NCBI GenBank assembly: GCA_016930115.1
Contig: JAFGHN010000334.1
Location: 1-7,117, forward strand
Length of the DNA stretch: 7,117 bases
DNA from: Spirochaetales bacterium
Lineage (GTDB): Bacteria > Spirochaetota > Spirochaetia > ARS1246
Reading direction: 5' to 3'
Positions 1-5,868 of the stretch are shown piece after piece. The number at the start of each line of letters is the position of its first letter. The first letter of the stretch is position 1. The position numbers and the translations under genes were made by a program. The notes under the pieces were generated by a model, which worked only from the letters and a program-made list of their open reading frames with translations, searched no databases and was not told the DNA's origin.

Positions 1-633
1 CAGCTGTCGGAGAAGCTGCTCGAAATCGGCACGGCCTTCCATGAGCAGTTCTTCAGCGCGGTGGGACGGTATCTCGACGGAGTGAACATCCACGACGACC
101 TGGGTACCCAGCAGGGCTTGTTTGTTTCTCACGACGACTATGTACAATTCATCAAGCCGTATACCGCCAAGATAATAAAAACCATCCGGAAGCACATTCG
201 GCCTGAGGCAAAGATCATCCTGCACAGTTGCGGTTCGGTGTACGACGCGATCCCCGATTTGATCGAAATCGGCGTGGACGTGCTCAACCCGGTCCAGCCG
301 CTGGCCAGGAATATGGAACCGTGGCGGCTGAAGCGGGAGTTCGGCAAAGACATAGCATTCCTCGGAGGAATGGATATACAGAAACTGCTGCCGGGAGGGA
401 CGGTCGAGCAGATACGCGAAGGCGTGAAGAAGTTGATCAGTGAGTATGCGAAGGGGGGTGGCTATATTTTTGCCACAGCTCATCACATCGAGCCTGACAC
501 CTCGCCTGAGAATATCATCGCCGCTTTCGATGCCGCCCACGAATACGGCGCCTATCCGATTGAAGAACCGGACGACGAGAGTTACGTGGATTACATCAGA
601 GAGCTTGAAACGCACCAGGCGAAGAAAGCATAG
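1..633 (+). CDS. Uroporphyrinogen decarboxylase-fold (corrinoid methyltransferase-type) protein, C-terminal part
   Basis: The frame is open from base 1, so this is a 3' fragment of 210 codons; family members usually have about 340-380 residues. The GTG at 61 is internal and not the start. Numbered from base 1, the visible landmarks are an HSC motif (H75, C77) after a hydrophobic strand, a GGMDIQ turn near 122-127 and a C-terminal ATAHHIEPDTSPENI segment (158-172). The HxC motif and the GG(I/M)D(T/I)Q turn typify the UroD-like group containing MtaA/CmuA-type methyltransferases. In that group H and C bind a zinc that activates a thiol for methyl transfer with a corrinoid protein. The position where the third ligand is often Cys carries His-His (161-162) here. 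True haem-pathway UroD is unlikely. The missing N-terminus could show whether a corrinoid-protein gene precedes it. Cytoplasmic. Family confident, substrate unknown. Confidence 0.88.
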   Translation, partial: QLSEKLLEIGTAFHEQFFSAVGRYLDGVNIHDDLGTQQGLFVSHDDYVQFIKPYTAKIIKTIRKHIRPEAKIILHSCGSVYDAIPDLIEIGVDVLNPVQPLARNMEPWRLKREFGKDIAFLGGMDIQKLLPGGTVEQIREGVKKLISEYAKGGGYIFATAHHIEPDTSPENIIAAFDAAHEYGAYPIEEPDDESYVDYIRELETHQAKKA

Positions 634-653
634 ACGACAACGCTGTCGCACAC

Positions 654-682
654 TTGTCTCAAAAAACCTGGCGGGATACCAT
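654..682 (+). promoter_or_regulatory. Candidate sigma-70 promoter for the four-gene operon (weak)
   Basis: TTGTCT (654-659), a 17-bp spacer and TACCAT (677-682) each match the -35 and -10 consensus at 4 of 6 positions. It lies in the 166-bp gap between the UroD-like gene and the flavin-reductase-like gene and would give a leader of about 110 nt. The spacing is ideal but the boxes are mediocre, so read-through from upstream is equally possible. The rest of the gap (634-799) holds a short stem-loop (CGACA 635-639, TGTCG 644-648) and no recognisable gene or terminator. Confidence 0.3.
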
Positions 683-799
683 AGCAACTCAACCACGCAA
701 ATCACGGGGCCGCGACGGGGTATGATCGACAGACCACGGAACGGCGATGCAGCACCAACCGGCAGCATGCGGTCATGATGATCGAAACGAGGAGAGTCT

Positions 800-2344
800 A
801 TGTCTTGTGAGAAAGCCCAGGTCAGCCAGGTGGATATGGTCACCAAATCGCATTCGCCACAGGTTTCCGCCGCCCGCATGCCCCGTACTGCAATCATACC
901 GGTGGTGAATGACCCCAAGTACGGGTTGAACGCGGGGGCTGTCAGCGCGGGGGTCGTGAGCCTCAAGCCTCTCCACGTGCTTTTCGGTGTCAAAAGCCCG
1001 GATTCGAAGCTGACCTATCACAAAGCGGAAGAATTCGTTGTCGCAGTGCCAAAGAAGAGCCAGATAAACCACCTGTGGGTGACCGCCTGTTCGGTACCGG
1101 CCGGTATCAACGAGATAGAGCTTGCAGGGTGGAACGAGCTGCCCTCTCAGGTGATTTCCACCCCCGGAATCAGGGAGGTACCTCTAAACCTCGAGTGCAG
1201 AAAAGCCCATACGATTCAGCTTGACGAGCCGCAGCGCTGCATTGTCATCGGCGAGGTCGTCGGTGTGAGCATCGATACGGATCTTCTCTCCCGGTCAAGA
1301 TCCGATGTTGTTTCACAGTACCCGATGCATGAGGCGACGGATAACCCGCACACCGGACTGTACGGTCCAAGTGTTTTGAGCGGTGAGATTGTACCGGCGC
1401 CTGATCCGCCGCGGACGGGACCAGGCAAGGGCGACGAAAACGGTAAGACCTTTGTCAGGGGCGCCGAGCTTTTCAGAAGCCAGAACGACGCCGTGGCAAT
1501 GAATGCCGTATTTCCCATGCCTGCCTATATTCTGGTTACCCTTGACGAGAAGGGGCGTCCCAACGCTTTGCCGGCCTACGGCGGCTTAATGATGTCGGCC
1601 CGGCCTTCCGTCCAGATACCGGTGGCCAAAGACAGCTACACCTACGCCAACTTGAAACGCACCGGCGAGTTCGTGCAGGCCATTACTACCCGTGAGCTCA
1701 TGGAGAACTATGAAGCCATGGAGAAGAACACGCCGGACGGTTTCAAGGCCTCGGGTTTCAGTCTGCTGAATCCGGACACAATCAGGACACCGGGTCTGGC
1801 GGAATGCCGGGTGAATGTCTACTGCAGAGTACTGCGGATCGAAGATGTGCCCGGCGCAGATTATGCGGTGGTTATCGCAGAGAGGGTCGGCGCGAGCGTA
1901 GACAGCGAAATACTCGAGCTTCCGAACATCATGCCGCTTTACAGTGAGTACATGTACGCGGTCATGGACAGGGGCATGAAGAGAAAGTGGGGTTTCCATG
2001 ACAAGAAGAACCTTTCGGTCAGACCGTTGCCGAGCTGGGGAAGCCGCTACCACGGCGGATGGTGGACAGGCCCGGAGCAGTACCAGGCCGGCTTCAACTT
2101 CTGGCTGTTTGAGCTGGTTCAGGCGGGGTACATGACGGAGGAGGAGTTCTTCAAAATCAGGCTGTGGATAGGATGGTTCCGGCGCGAAGGTTTTCCGGCG
2201 CCCGAGCCGCTCTGGTCCGAATTAAAGGATAGGCTGACCCGTGTGTTGAAGATGATGGTCTGGGCACACCGTAATGACAGCAAGTGGCACGAGGTGCACG
2301 AGTATCTTGCACAGTTTGCCGGCGAAAGATGGTGGTCGCCCTAG
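800..2344 (+). CDS. Tandem flavin reductase-like (split-barrel FMN-binding) protein
   Basis: A 514-residue protein with two copies of the flavin reductase-like fold (COG1853/flavoredoxin type). Copy 1 is about residues 28-165: a start like RTAIIPVV, then NAGAVSAGVVSLKP, EFVVAVP, and the end strand IVIGEVVGVSID. Copy 2 is about 236-380: MPAYILVTLDEKGRPNALPA, GEFVQAI, LAECRVNVYCRV, and AVVIAERVGASVDSEIL. A 70-residue Pro/Gly-rich linker (166-235) joins them. A Trp-rich C-terminal tail (about 381-514) lies outside the fold. Usual members are single-domain proteins of about 160-220 residues that bind FMN and reduce it, or pass electrons to a partner enzyme. ATG 800 is supported by GAGGAG at 789-794. 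No signal peptide or membrane segment is seen, so it should be cytoplasmic. It heads the operon, 13 bp before the nitroreductase. The domain call is confident; its electron donor and acceptor are unknown. Confidence 0.82.
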   Translation: MSCEKAQVSQVDMVTKSHSPQVSAARMPRTAIIPVVNDPKYGLNAGAVSAGVVSLKPLHVLFGVKSPDSKLTYHKAEEFVVAVPKKSQINHLWVTACSVPAGINEIELAGWNELPSQVISTPGIREVPLNLECRKAHTIQLDEPQRCIVIGEVVGVSIDTDLLSRSRSDVVSQYPMHEATDNPHTGLYGPSVLSGEIVPAPDPPRTGPGKGDENGKTFVRGAELFRSQNDAVAMNAVFPMPAYILVTLDEKGRPNALPAYGGLMMSARPSVQIPVAKDSYTYANLKRTGEFVQAITTRELMENYEAMEKNTPDGFKASGFSLLNPDTIRTPGLAECRVNVYCRVLRIEDVPGADYAVVIAERVGASVDSEILELPNIMPLYSEYMYAVMDRGMKRKWGFHDKKNLSVRPLPSWGSRYHGGWWTGPEQYQAGFNFWLFELVQAGYMTEEEFFKIRLWIGWFRREGFPAPEPLWSELKDRLTRVLKMMVWAHRNDSKWHEVHEYLAQFAGERWWSP

Positions 2345-2345
2345 C

Positions 2346-2353
2346 AAAGGAGG
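2346..2353 (+). promoter_or_regulatory. Ribosome-binding site fixing the nitroreductase start
   Basis: AAAGGAGG lies 4 nt before ATG 2358 and just after the upstream stop at 2342-2344. An in-frame ATG at 2274 would add 28 residues that overlap the preceding gene and do not resemble nitroreductases, so 2358 is preferred. Confidence 0.85.
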
Positions 2354-2357
2354 AGTC

Positions 2358-2900
2358 ATGTTTATCGAGCTGGAAAGGAAGAGAAGGAGCATCAGAAAAT
2401 ACAAGGACAAGCCTGTTGAGCCCGAAAAAATCGAGCTGCTTGTGGAGGCTGCGCTCTATGCTCCCTCCTCTCGCGCTTTCAGACCCTGGGAGTTTGTGGT
2501 CGTTCAGGAACGCGCCCTGATCGCAAAGCTGGCAAAGGCCAAGTCGAGCGGCTCATCCTTTGTCGCAGGAGCACCCCTGGCAATAGTGGTGTGCGCGGAC
2601 ACGGAGAAAAGCGATGTCTGGATAGAGGACGCTTCCATAGCTTCTACGATGATTCTGCTCGCCGCAGAGTCCGCCGATCTTGGCGCGTGCTGGGTTCAGA
2701 TTCGCAACAGGTCCCGCGATGATACAACAACCGCGGAAGAGCACATACGTGAGGTGTTGCGCCTCCCGGACCGGGTTGCAGTCCTTGCCGTGATCGCGGT
2801 AGGCTACCCTGACGAGGTCAAAACCCCGCATACCAAGGATGAATTGCTGTACGCTCAGGTACACGATACGCAATTCGGAAAGCCCTGGTCAAAACCATAA
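2358..2900 (+). CDS. Nitroreductase family protein (FMN-dependent oxidoreductase)
   Basis: A 180-residue protein, compact for a family commonly of 170-220. The N-terminus carries the FMN-phosphate motif RRSIRKY (9-15), followed by the helix AALYAPSSRAFRPWEFVVV (31-49), the counterpart of the usual APSAGNxQPWxFxVV. A central helical stretch (about 88-112, ending LGACW) and the GYP turn (149-151) before a strand are also typical. These enzymes are homodimeric flavoproteins using NAD(P)H to reduce nitro groups, quinones, enones or flavin; some members instead do dehydrogenation or BluB-like chemistry. No fused ferredoxin domain is present. Being translated 13 bp after a flavin-reductase-like protein suggests both serve one redox step, but that is inference. 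The shared FMN need makes partnership plausible. Substrate unknown. Confidence 0.88.
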   Translation: MFIELERKRRSIRKYKDKPVEPEKIELLVEAALYAPSSRAFRPWEFVVVQERALIAKLAKAKSSGSSFVAGAPLAIVVCADTEKSDVWIEDASIASTMILLAAESADLGACWVQIRNRSRDDTTTAEEHIREVLRLPDRVAVLAVIAVGYPDEVKTPHTKDELLYAQVHDTQFGKPWSKP

Positions 2901-2920
2901 ATAGACCGAAGGAGAGATAG

Positions 2921-3805
2921 ATGTTTAGTGGAGTATACACACCGATAGTAACACCGTTCGACAAGAATGAAGCGCTCGATCTCGATAAGATGAAACACAA
3001 CCTGAAGTTGTGGGCGGAATCCGAGCTCACCGGTCTTCTGGTGCTCGGTTCCAACGGCGAGTTTCCTTATATCAGCACTGAGGAAAAGATAAAACTCACC
3101 GAGTTTGTCCGCAAACACTGGGATAACGATAGAAAGCTTCTCGCAGGTTCCGGCTGCCATTCCACGGCGGAAACAATCGAGCTCACCAAGGCGGTGGCTG
3201 CGGTTGGGGCCGACGCAGTGCTTGTGCTGCCTCCCTTCTATTATAAAGGTCAGATGACCGATGAGGTCCTGTACGCTCATTTCGAACGGGTTGCCGACTC
3301 CTCCCCGGTTCCCGTGTTGCTTTACAATATGCCCGCCAATACGGGGATAAACCTTTCTTCCTCGCTCGTTTCCCGGCTTTCGGCGCATGAGAATATCGTG
3401 GGTGAAAAGGATTCATCCGGCAATATCGTCCAGATCGCCGAAACCGTGAGGAGCACCCCTGCCGGTTTCAGCGTCCTTGCAGGGAGTGCCGGTTTTATGC
3501 TTCCGTCACTGTCCGTCGGCGCCGCCGGCGCCGTCGTTGCGCTGGGTAACGTCATGCCGGACCGCTGCTGCGAACTCTACAAGCTCTTTCGTGAAGGAAG
3601 GCTCGAAGAGGCGACCAGGCTTCAGCACCAACTGCTGGAAATCAACCACGCGGTGACTGCAGGGATGGGTGTGCCGGCTCTCAAGGCGGCCATGGACATG
3701 CTCGGATTTCAGGGCGGTTTCGTCAGGAAACCGCTGCAACAACTCCCGGACGACAAGACCGCCAGGCTGAAGGATGTACTCATACGGTGCGGGGCGTTGA
3801 AATAG
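2921..3805 (+). CDS. DapA-superfamily class I aldolase, 4-hydroxy-2-oxoglutarate aldolase-like
   Basis: A full-length 294-residue (beta/alpha)8-barrel enzyme of the DHDPS/N-acetylneuraminate lyase superfamily. Visible active-site elements are GSNGEF (43-48, in place of DapA's GTTGE), Tyr135 in YNMPANTG, and the Schiff-base Lys163 in GEKDSSG. GSNGEFP, LLAGSGC, YYKGQM, VADSSPVPVLLY, LAGSAGF and LQHQLLE match vertebrate HOGA1 as I remember it. HOGA1 cleaves 4-hydroxy-2-oxoglutarate to pyruvate and glyoxylate. The replaced threonines argue against dihydrodipicolinate synthase. Start ATG 2921 follows AAGGAG at 2909-2914, 20 bp after the nitroreductase stop. The next gene is also a pyruvate aldolase, which supports a catabolic rather than lysine-biosynthetic role. 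Cytoplasmic. Family very confident; exact substrate only likely. Confidence 0.85.
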   Translation: MFSGVYTPIVTPFDKNEALDLDKMKHNLKLWAESELTGLLVLGSNGEFPYISTEEKIKLTEFVRKHWDNDRKLLAGSGCHSTAETIELTKAVAAVGADAVLVLPPFYYKGQMTDEVLYAHFERVADSSPVPVLLYNMPANTGINLSSSLVSRLSAHENIVGEKDSSGNIVQIAETVRSTPAGFSVLAGSAGFMLPSLSVGAAGAVVALGNVMPDRCCELYKLFREGRLEEATRLQHQLLEINHAVTAGMGVPALKAAMDMLGFQGGFVRKPLQQLPDDKTARLKDVLIRCGALK

Positions 3806-3833
3806 GAAGAAACAATCTGTTGAGGAGGGCCGT

Positions 3834-4637
3834 ATGCTGAGAGAAAACAAAGTCAAGCGCATGATCAGAGAGGGCAAGATGGCCTTAAGCGCGCACATCT
3901 CCTTTGCCGAACCTGCCCTGGTAGAGGTCATCGGATACGCCGGCGTGGACGCCGCCTTCATCGATATGGAGCACACCTCACTCGATATTCCGGCGGTGGA
4001 GAACCTGATACGCACCGCGGAGCTGATGGATATAACGCCGATTGTCCGGGTACCCGGCCATGACCCCAACATCATATTGAGAGTGCTCGAGTCCGGCGCT
4101 CAGGGCATTCAGGTCCCTCATGTCCAGACAGCCGGACAGGCGCAAGAGCTTGTGAAAGCCGTGCGTTACGCCCCGGCCGGCGAGCGCGGAGCGGCAGGCA
4201 GCAGCAGAGCGGCGGGCAGCAGCAGAGCGGCGGGATATGGCGCGGCGTCCTGGCCTGATCACGTCAAACGTTCCAATGAAGAGATCCTGCTTCTGGCCAT
4301 GTGTGAGGACCGGGCAGGCGTAGACAATCTCGATGCCATCGCGGGGACGGACGGGGTGGATATTATTGTGGTCGCTCCCACCGATCTGTCGGAATCCCTG
4401 GGATTACGTGGGAAGTTTGACGAACTGCGCAAGGTATATACGGATGTCGCCGCGCGGCTCAGAAAAGTGGGAAAAGCCAGGCTCGGCGTACCGCTTGGTC
4501 ATCCGGCCATGCCGTTTACGGCGAAGGAATTGCAGGCTCTTGGTGTGGTGTACGCTTCGCTGCATCCGGCCATGGCAGCCCGTCTCCTCAAGTCTTTCAG
4601 AGAAGATGTGCAAAGAGTTCGTGCGGAGCTTTTATGA
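3834..4637 (+). CDS. HpcH/HpaI family class II (metal-dependent) aldolase
   Basis: A 267-residue enzyme of the 4-hydroxy-2-oxoheptanedioate / 2-keto-3-deoxyrhamnonate aldolase family, which splits 4-hydroxy-2-oxoacids into pyruvate and an aldehyde using a divalent metal. Expected residues are present: catalytic His47 in FIDMEHTSLD, Arg72 in VRVP, Gln93 in GIQVPHV, and metal ligands Glu158 (AMCED) and Asp184 (APTDLSESLG). The 26-residue gap between the ligands equals that in E. coli HpaI (149/175). The stretch 117-140 is longer than usual and contains two AAGSSR units, encoded by an 18-bp DNA tandem repeat; this segment lies near the substrate-binding loop. Start ATG 3834 has GAGGAGG at 3822-3828. 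It closes the four-gene operon, 28 bp after the HOGA-like aldolase. Substrate unknown; some relatives act on sugar-acid intermediates. Confidence 0.9.
   Translation: MLRENKVKRMIREGKMALSAHISFAEPALVEVIGYAGVDAAFIDMEHTSLDIPAVENLIRTAELMDITPIVRVPGHDPNIILRVLESGAQGIQVPHVQTAGQAQELVKAVRYAPAGERGAAGSSRAAGSSRAAGYGAASWPDHVKRSNEEILLLAMCEDRAGVDNLDAIAGTDGVDIIVVAPTDLSESLGLRGKFDELRKVYTDVAARLRKVGKARLGVPLGHPAMPFTAKELQALGVVYASLHPAMAARLLKSFREDVQRVRAELL
4191..4234 (+). repeat. 18-bp in-frame tandem repeat, about 2.4 copies
   Basis: The unit GCGGCAGGCAGCAGCAGA (4191-4208) is repeated at 4209-4226 with one A-to-G change, then begins a third time at 4227-4234. It encodes AAGSSR-AAGSSR-AAG at residues 120-134 of the HpcH-type aldolase and keeps the frame. 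The near identity at DNA level, with the same AGC Ser and AGA Arg codons, points to recent slippage duplication. Confidence 0.9.
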
Positions 4638-4777
4638 ACGCAGTATTATGGGTTCGCCTGGCTACATTCGCCGACTGTCTCATGAGGCATGTCTGAACAC
4701 GCCGAGAAACGATAGTACGAAATTGTAGACAGCAAGCGCAGTGTTCACCGCAAGGATAGTTCGATCACACAAAAAGA

Positions 4778-4806
4778 TTGACAGCGCAATATGGTCATAT
4801 TACAAT
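4778..4806 (+). promoter_or_regulatory. Strong sigma-70 promoter of the ABC transporter genes
   Basis: A perfect -35 TTGACA (4778-4783), a 17-bp spacer and a -10 TACAAT (4801-4806, 5 of 6 matches) lie in the 221-bp gap after the HpcH-type gene. Transcription would begin near 4813, giving a leader of about 46 nt before ATG 4859. It is the best promoter in the window and implies that the importer is transcribed separately from the enzyme operon. It also shows that an upstream TTG reading of the permease (at 4778) is the -35 box, not a start. Confidence 0.8.
4788..4801. promoter_or_regulatory. Putative operator: perfect inverted repeat within the promoter spacer
   Basis: AATATG (4788-4793), GT, CATATT (4796-4801) form a perfect 6-bp inverted repeat that fills the spacer and touches the first base of the -10 box. 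A dimeric repressor bound here would block RNA polymerase. The regulator family cannot be named from the site alone, and no regulator gene is in the window. Confidence 0.5.
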
Positions 4807-4858
4807 CACCGATAGTCTGATTAGTTATGATAAGACATCATGGTGGAAGCGGGGTACT

Positions 4859-5839
4859 ATGCGCACATACATAATCAGAAGGTTGTTACTAACGATTCCT
4901 ACTCTTTGGGTCGCCAGCCTCTTGGTCTTTTTTGCCATACGGCTTGTTCCGGGCTCAATTGTAGATCTTATGGCATCGGAAATGACCTTCTTCACTAATA
5001 CTGATAGGACGATAATAGAGGAACGATTGGGGTTTGATGTACCCTCGTACGTTCAGTATTTCAGGTGGATGGGGTTCATCCCCGACAAAGACGGAAAGTT
5101 CAACGGGCTGTTGCAGGGTAACCTTGGGATCTCTCTCTGGCGAAATGCCCCGGTTACCGAAGAGATAGCCGCCAGATGGCCGATTACCCTCGAGCTTGGT
5201 TTCATGGCCTTGATCATAGCCCAGATAATAGCGCTACCAATAGGAGTCTTCTCGGCGATACGACAGGATAGCGCGGGAGACTTCGCCGCCCGTAGCTTTG
5301 CCATCCTGTGCATCGCGGTTCCTAACTTCTGGCTGGGAACGCTGGTGGTGGTCATGCCCGCTATATGGTGGGGCTGGTCACCTCCGCTGATGCTTATCAG
5401 GTTTGGGGATGACCCGGTAGGCAATATCAAGATGTTCTTACTTCCGGCTATAGTTCTGGGTATGTCTCTGTCGGGGATCACCATGAGGATGACCCGGAAT
5501 ATGATGCTCGAGGTCTTGAGGCAGGACTATATCAGAACCGCGTGGTCTAAAGGACTACGTGAGAGGGCGGTTCTGATCAGACATGCTCTGAAAAATGCGC
5601 TTATCCCCGTAATTATCACCGTGGGAATACAGGTGCCCCTCGTTATCGGAGGGACGGTTATCATAGAGCGGATATTCGCATTGCCCGGCATGGGGGGACT
5701 CATTGTAGATGCACTCCAGACGAGGGACTACACCATAGTGTCCGGAGTGCTTCTCATCTTTGGAGCCGGTGTAGCGGTGATCAATCTCTTAATCGATCTG
5801 ACCTATGGTTACGTTGACCCTAGGATTCATTACAAATAA
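4859..5839 (+). CDS. Dipeptide/oligopeptide-type ABC transporter permease (DppB/OppB family)
   Basis: A 326-residue inner-membrane permease of the peptide/nickel/glutathione ABC class. The N-terminus MRTYIIRRLLLTIPTLWVAS followed by LLVFFAIRLVPG is the family signature: first membrane helix at about 9-28, then the external loop. Further hydrophobic helices appear near 113-133, 145-168, 190-206, 250-268 and 294-314. The cytoplasmic EAA loop that docks the ATPase is at about 218-250 (DYIRTAWSKGLRERAVLIRH, then ALKNALIP). LPGMGGL and the C-terminal YGYVDPRI are also typical. ATG 4859 is chosen because it gives the canonical N-terminus and lies downstream of the promoter; its ribosome site (GGGG 4851-4854) is weak, unlike its neighbours. 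It pairs with the next permease, 29 bp downstream. Solutes of this class include peptides, sugars and opines, so the substrate is open. Confidence 0.93.
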   Translation: MRTYIIRRLLLTIPTLWVASLLVFFAIRLVPGSIVDLMASEMTFFTNTDRTIIEERLGFDVPSYVQYFRWMGFIPDKDGKFNGLLQGNLGISLWRNAPVTEEIAARWPITLELGFMALIIAQIIALPIGVFSAIRQDSAGDFAARSFAILCIAVPNFWLGTLVVVMPAIWWGWSPPLMLIRFGDDPVGNIKMFLLPAIVLGMSLSGITMRMTRNMMLEVLRQDYIRTAWSKGLRERAVLIRHALKNALIPVIITVGIQVPLVIGGTVIIERIFALPGMGGLIVDALQTRDYTIVSGVLLIFGAGVAVINLLIDLTYGYVDPRIHYK

Positions 5840-5868
5840 CGTGGAGTACATCAGAAGAGGAATATGGA

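Noticed and set aside
635..648. Stem-loop CGACA-ACGC-TGTCG after the UroD-like gene as a terminator
   Set aside because: The stem has only 5 bp and no T-run follows; A's rather than T's come downstream.
721..726. TATGAT as a -10 box ahead of the flavin-reductase-like gene
   Set aside because: No acceptable -35 box lies 16-18 bp upstream and there is no extended -10 TG.
440..778. A + strand ORF bridging the end of the UroD-like gene and the gap
   Set aside because: It is an off-frame shadow with Arg/Thr-rich, low-plausibility protein and no ribosome-binding site.
2274..2357. N-terminal extension of the nitroreductase
   Set aside because: The extra 28 codons overlap the upstream gene, and a strong ribosome site marks ATG 2358.
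2855..3388. A 177-codon minus-strand ORF opposite the nitroreductase/aldolase junction
   Set aside because: It is antisense to well-supported genes, with no recognisable motif or start signal.
3506..4075. A 189-codon minus-strand ORF across the two aldolase genes
   Set aside because: It lies opposite two confidently identified genes, spans their junction and shows no family motif; long antisense frames are common in GC-rich DNA.
4679..4686. CTCATGAG palindrome after the HpcH-type gene as a terminator or operator
   Set aside because: It is short, has no loop or T-run, and is far from the promoter; chance is a sufficient explanation.
4778..4858. N-terminal extension of the first permease from TTG 4778
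   Set aside because: The TTG is the -35 box of the promoter, and the canonical permease N-terminus begins at 4859.
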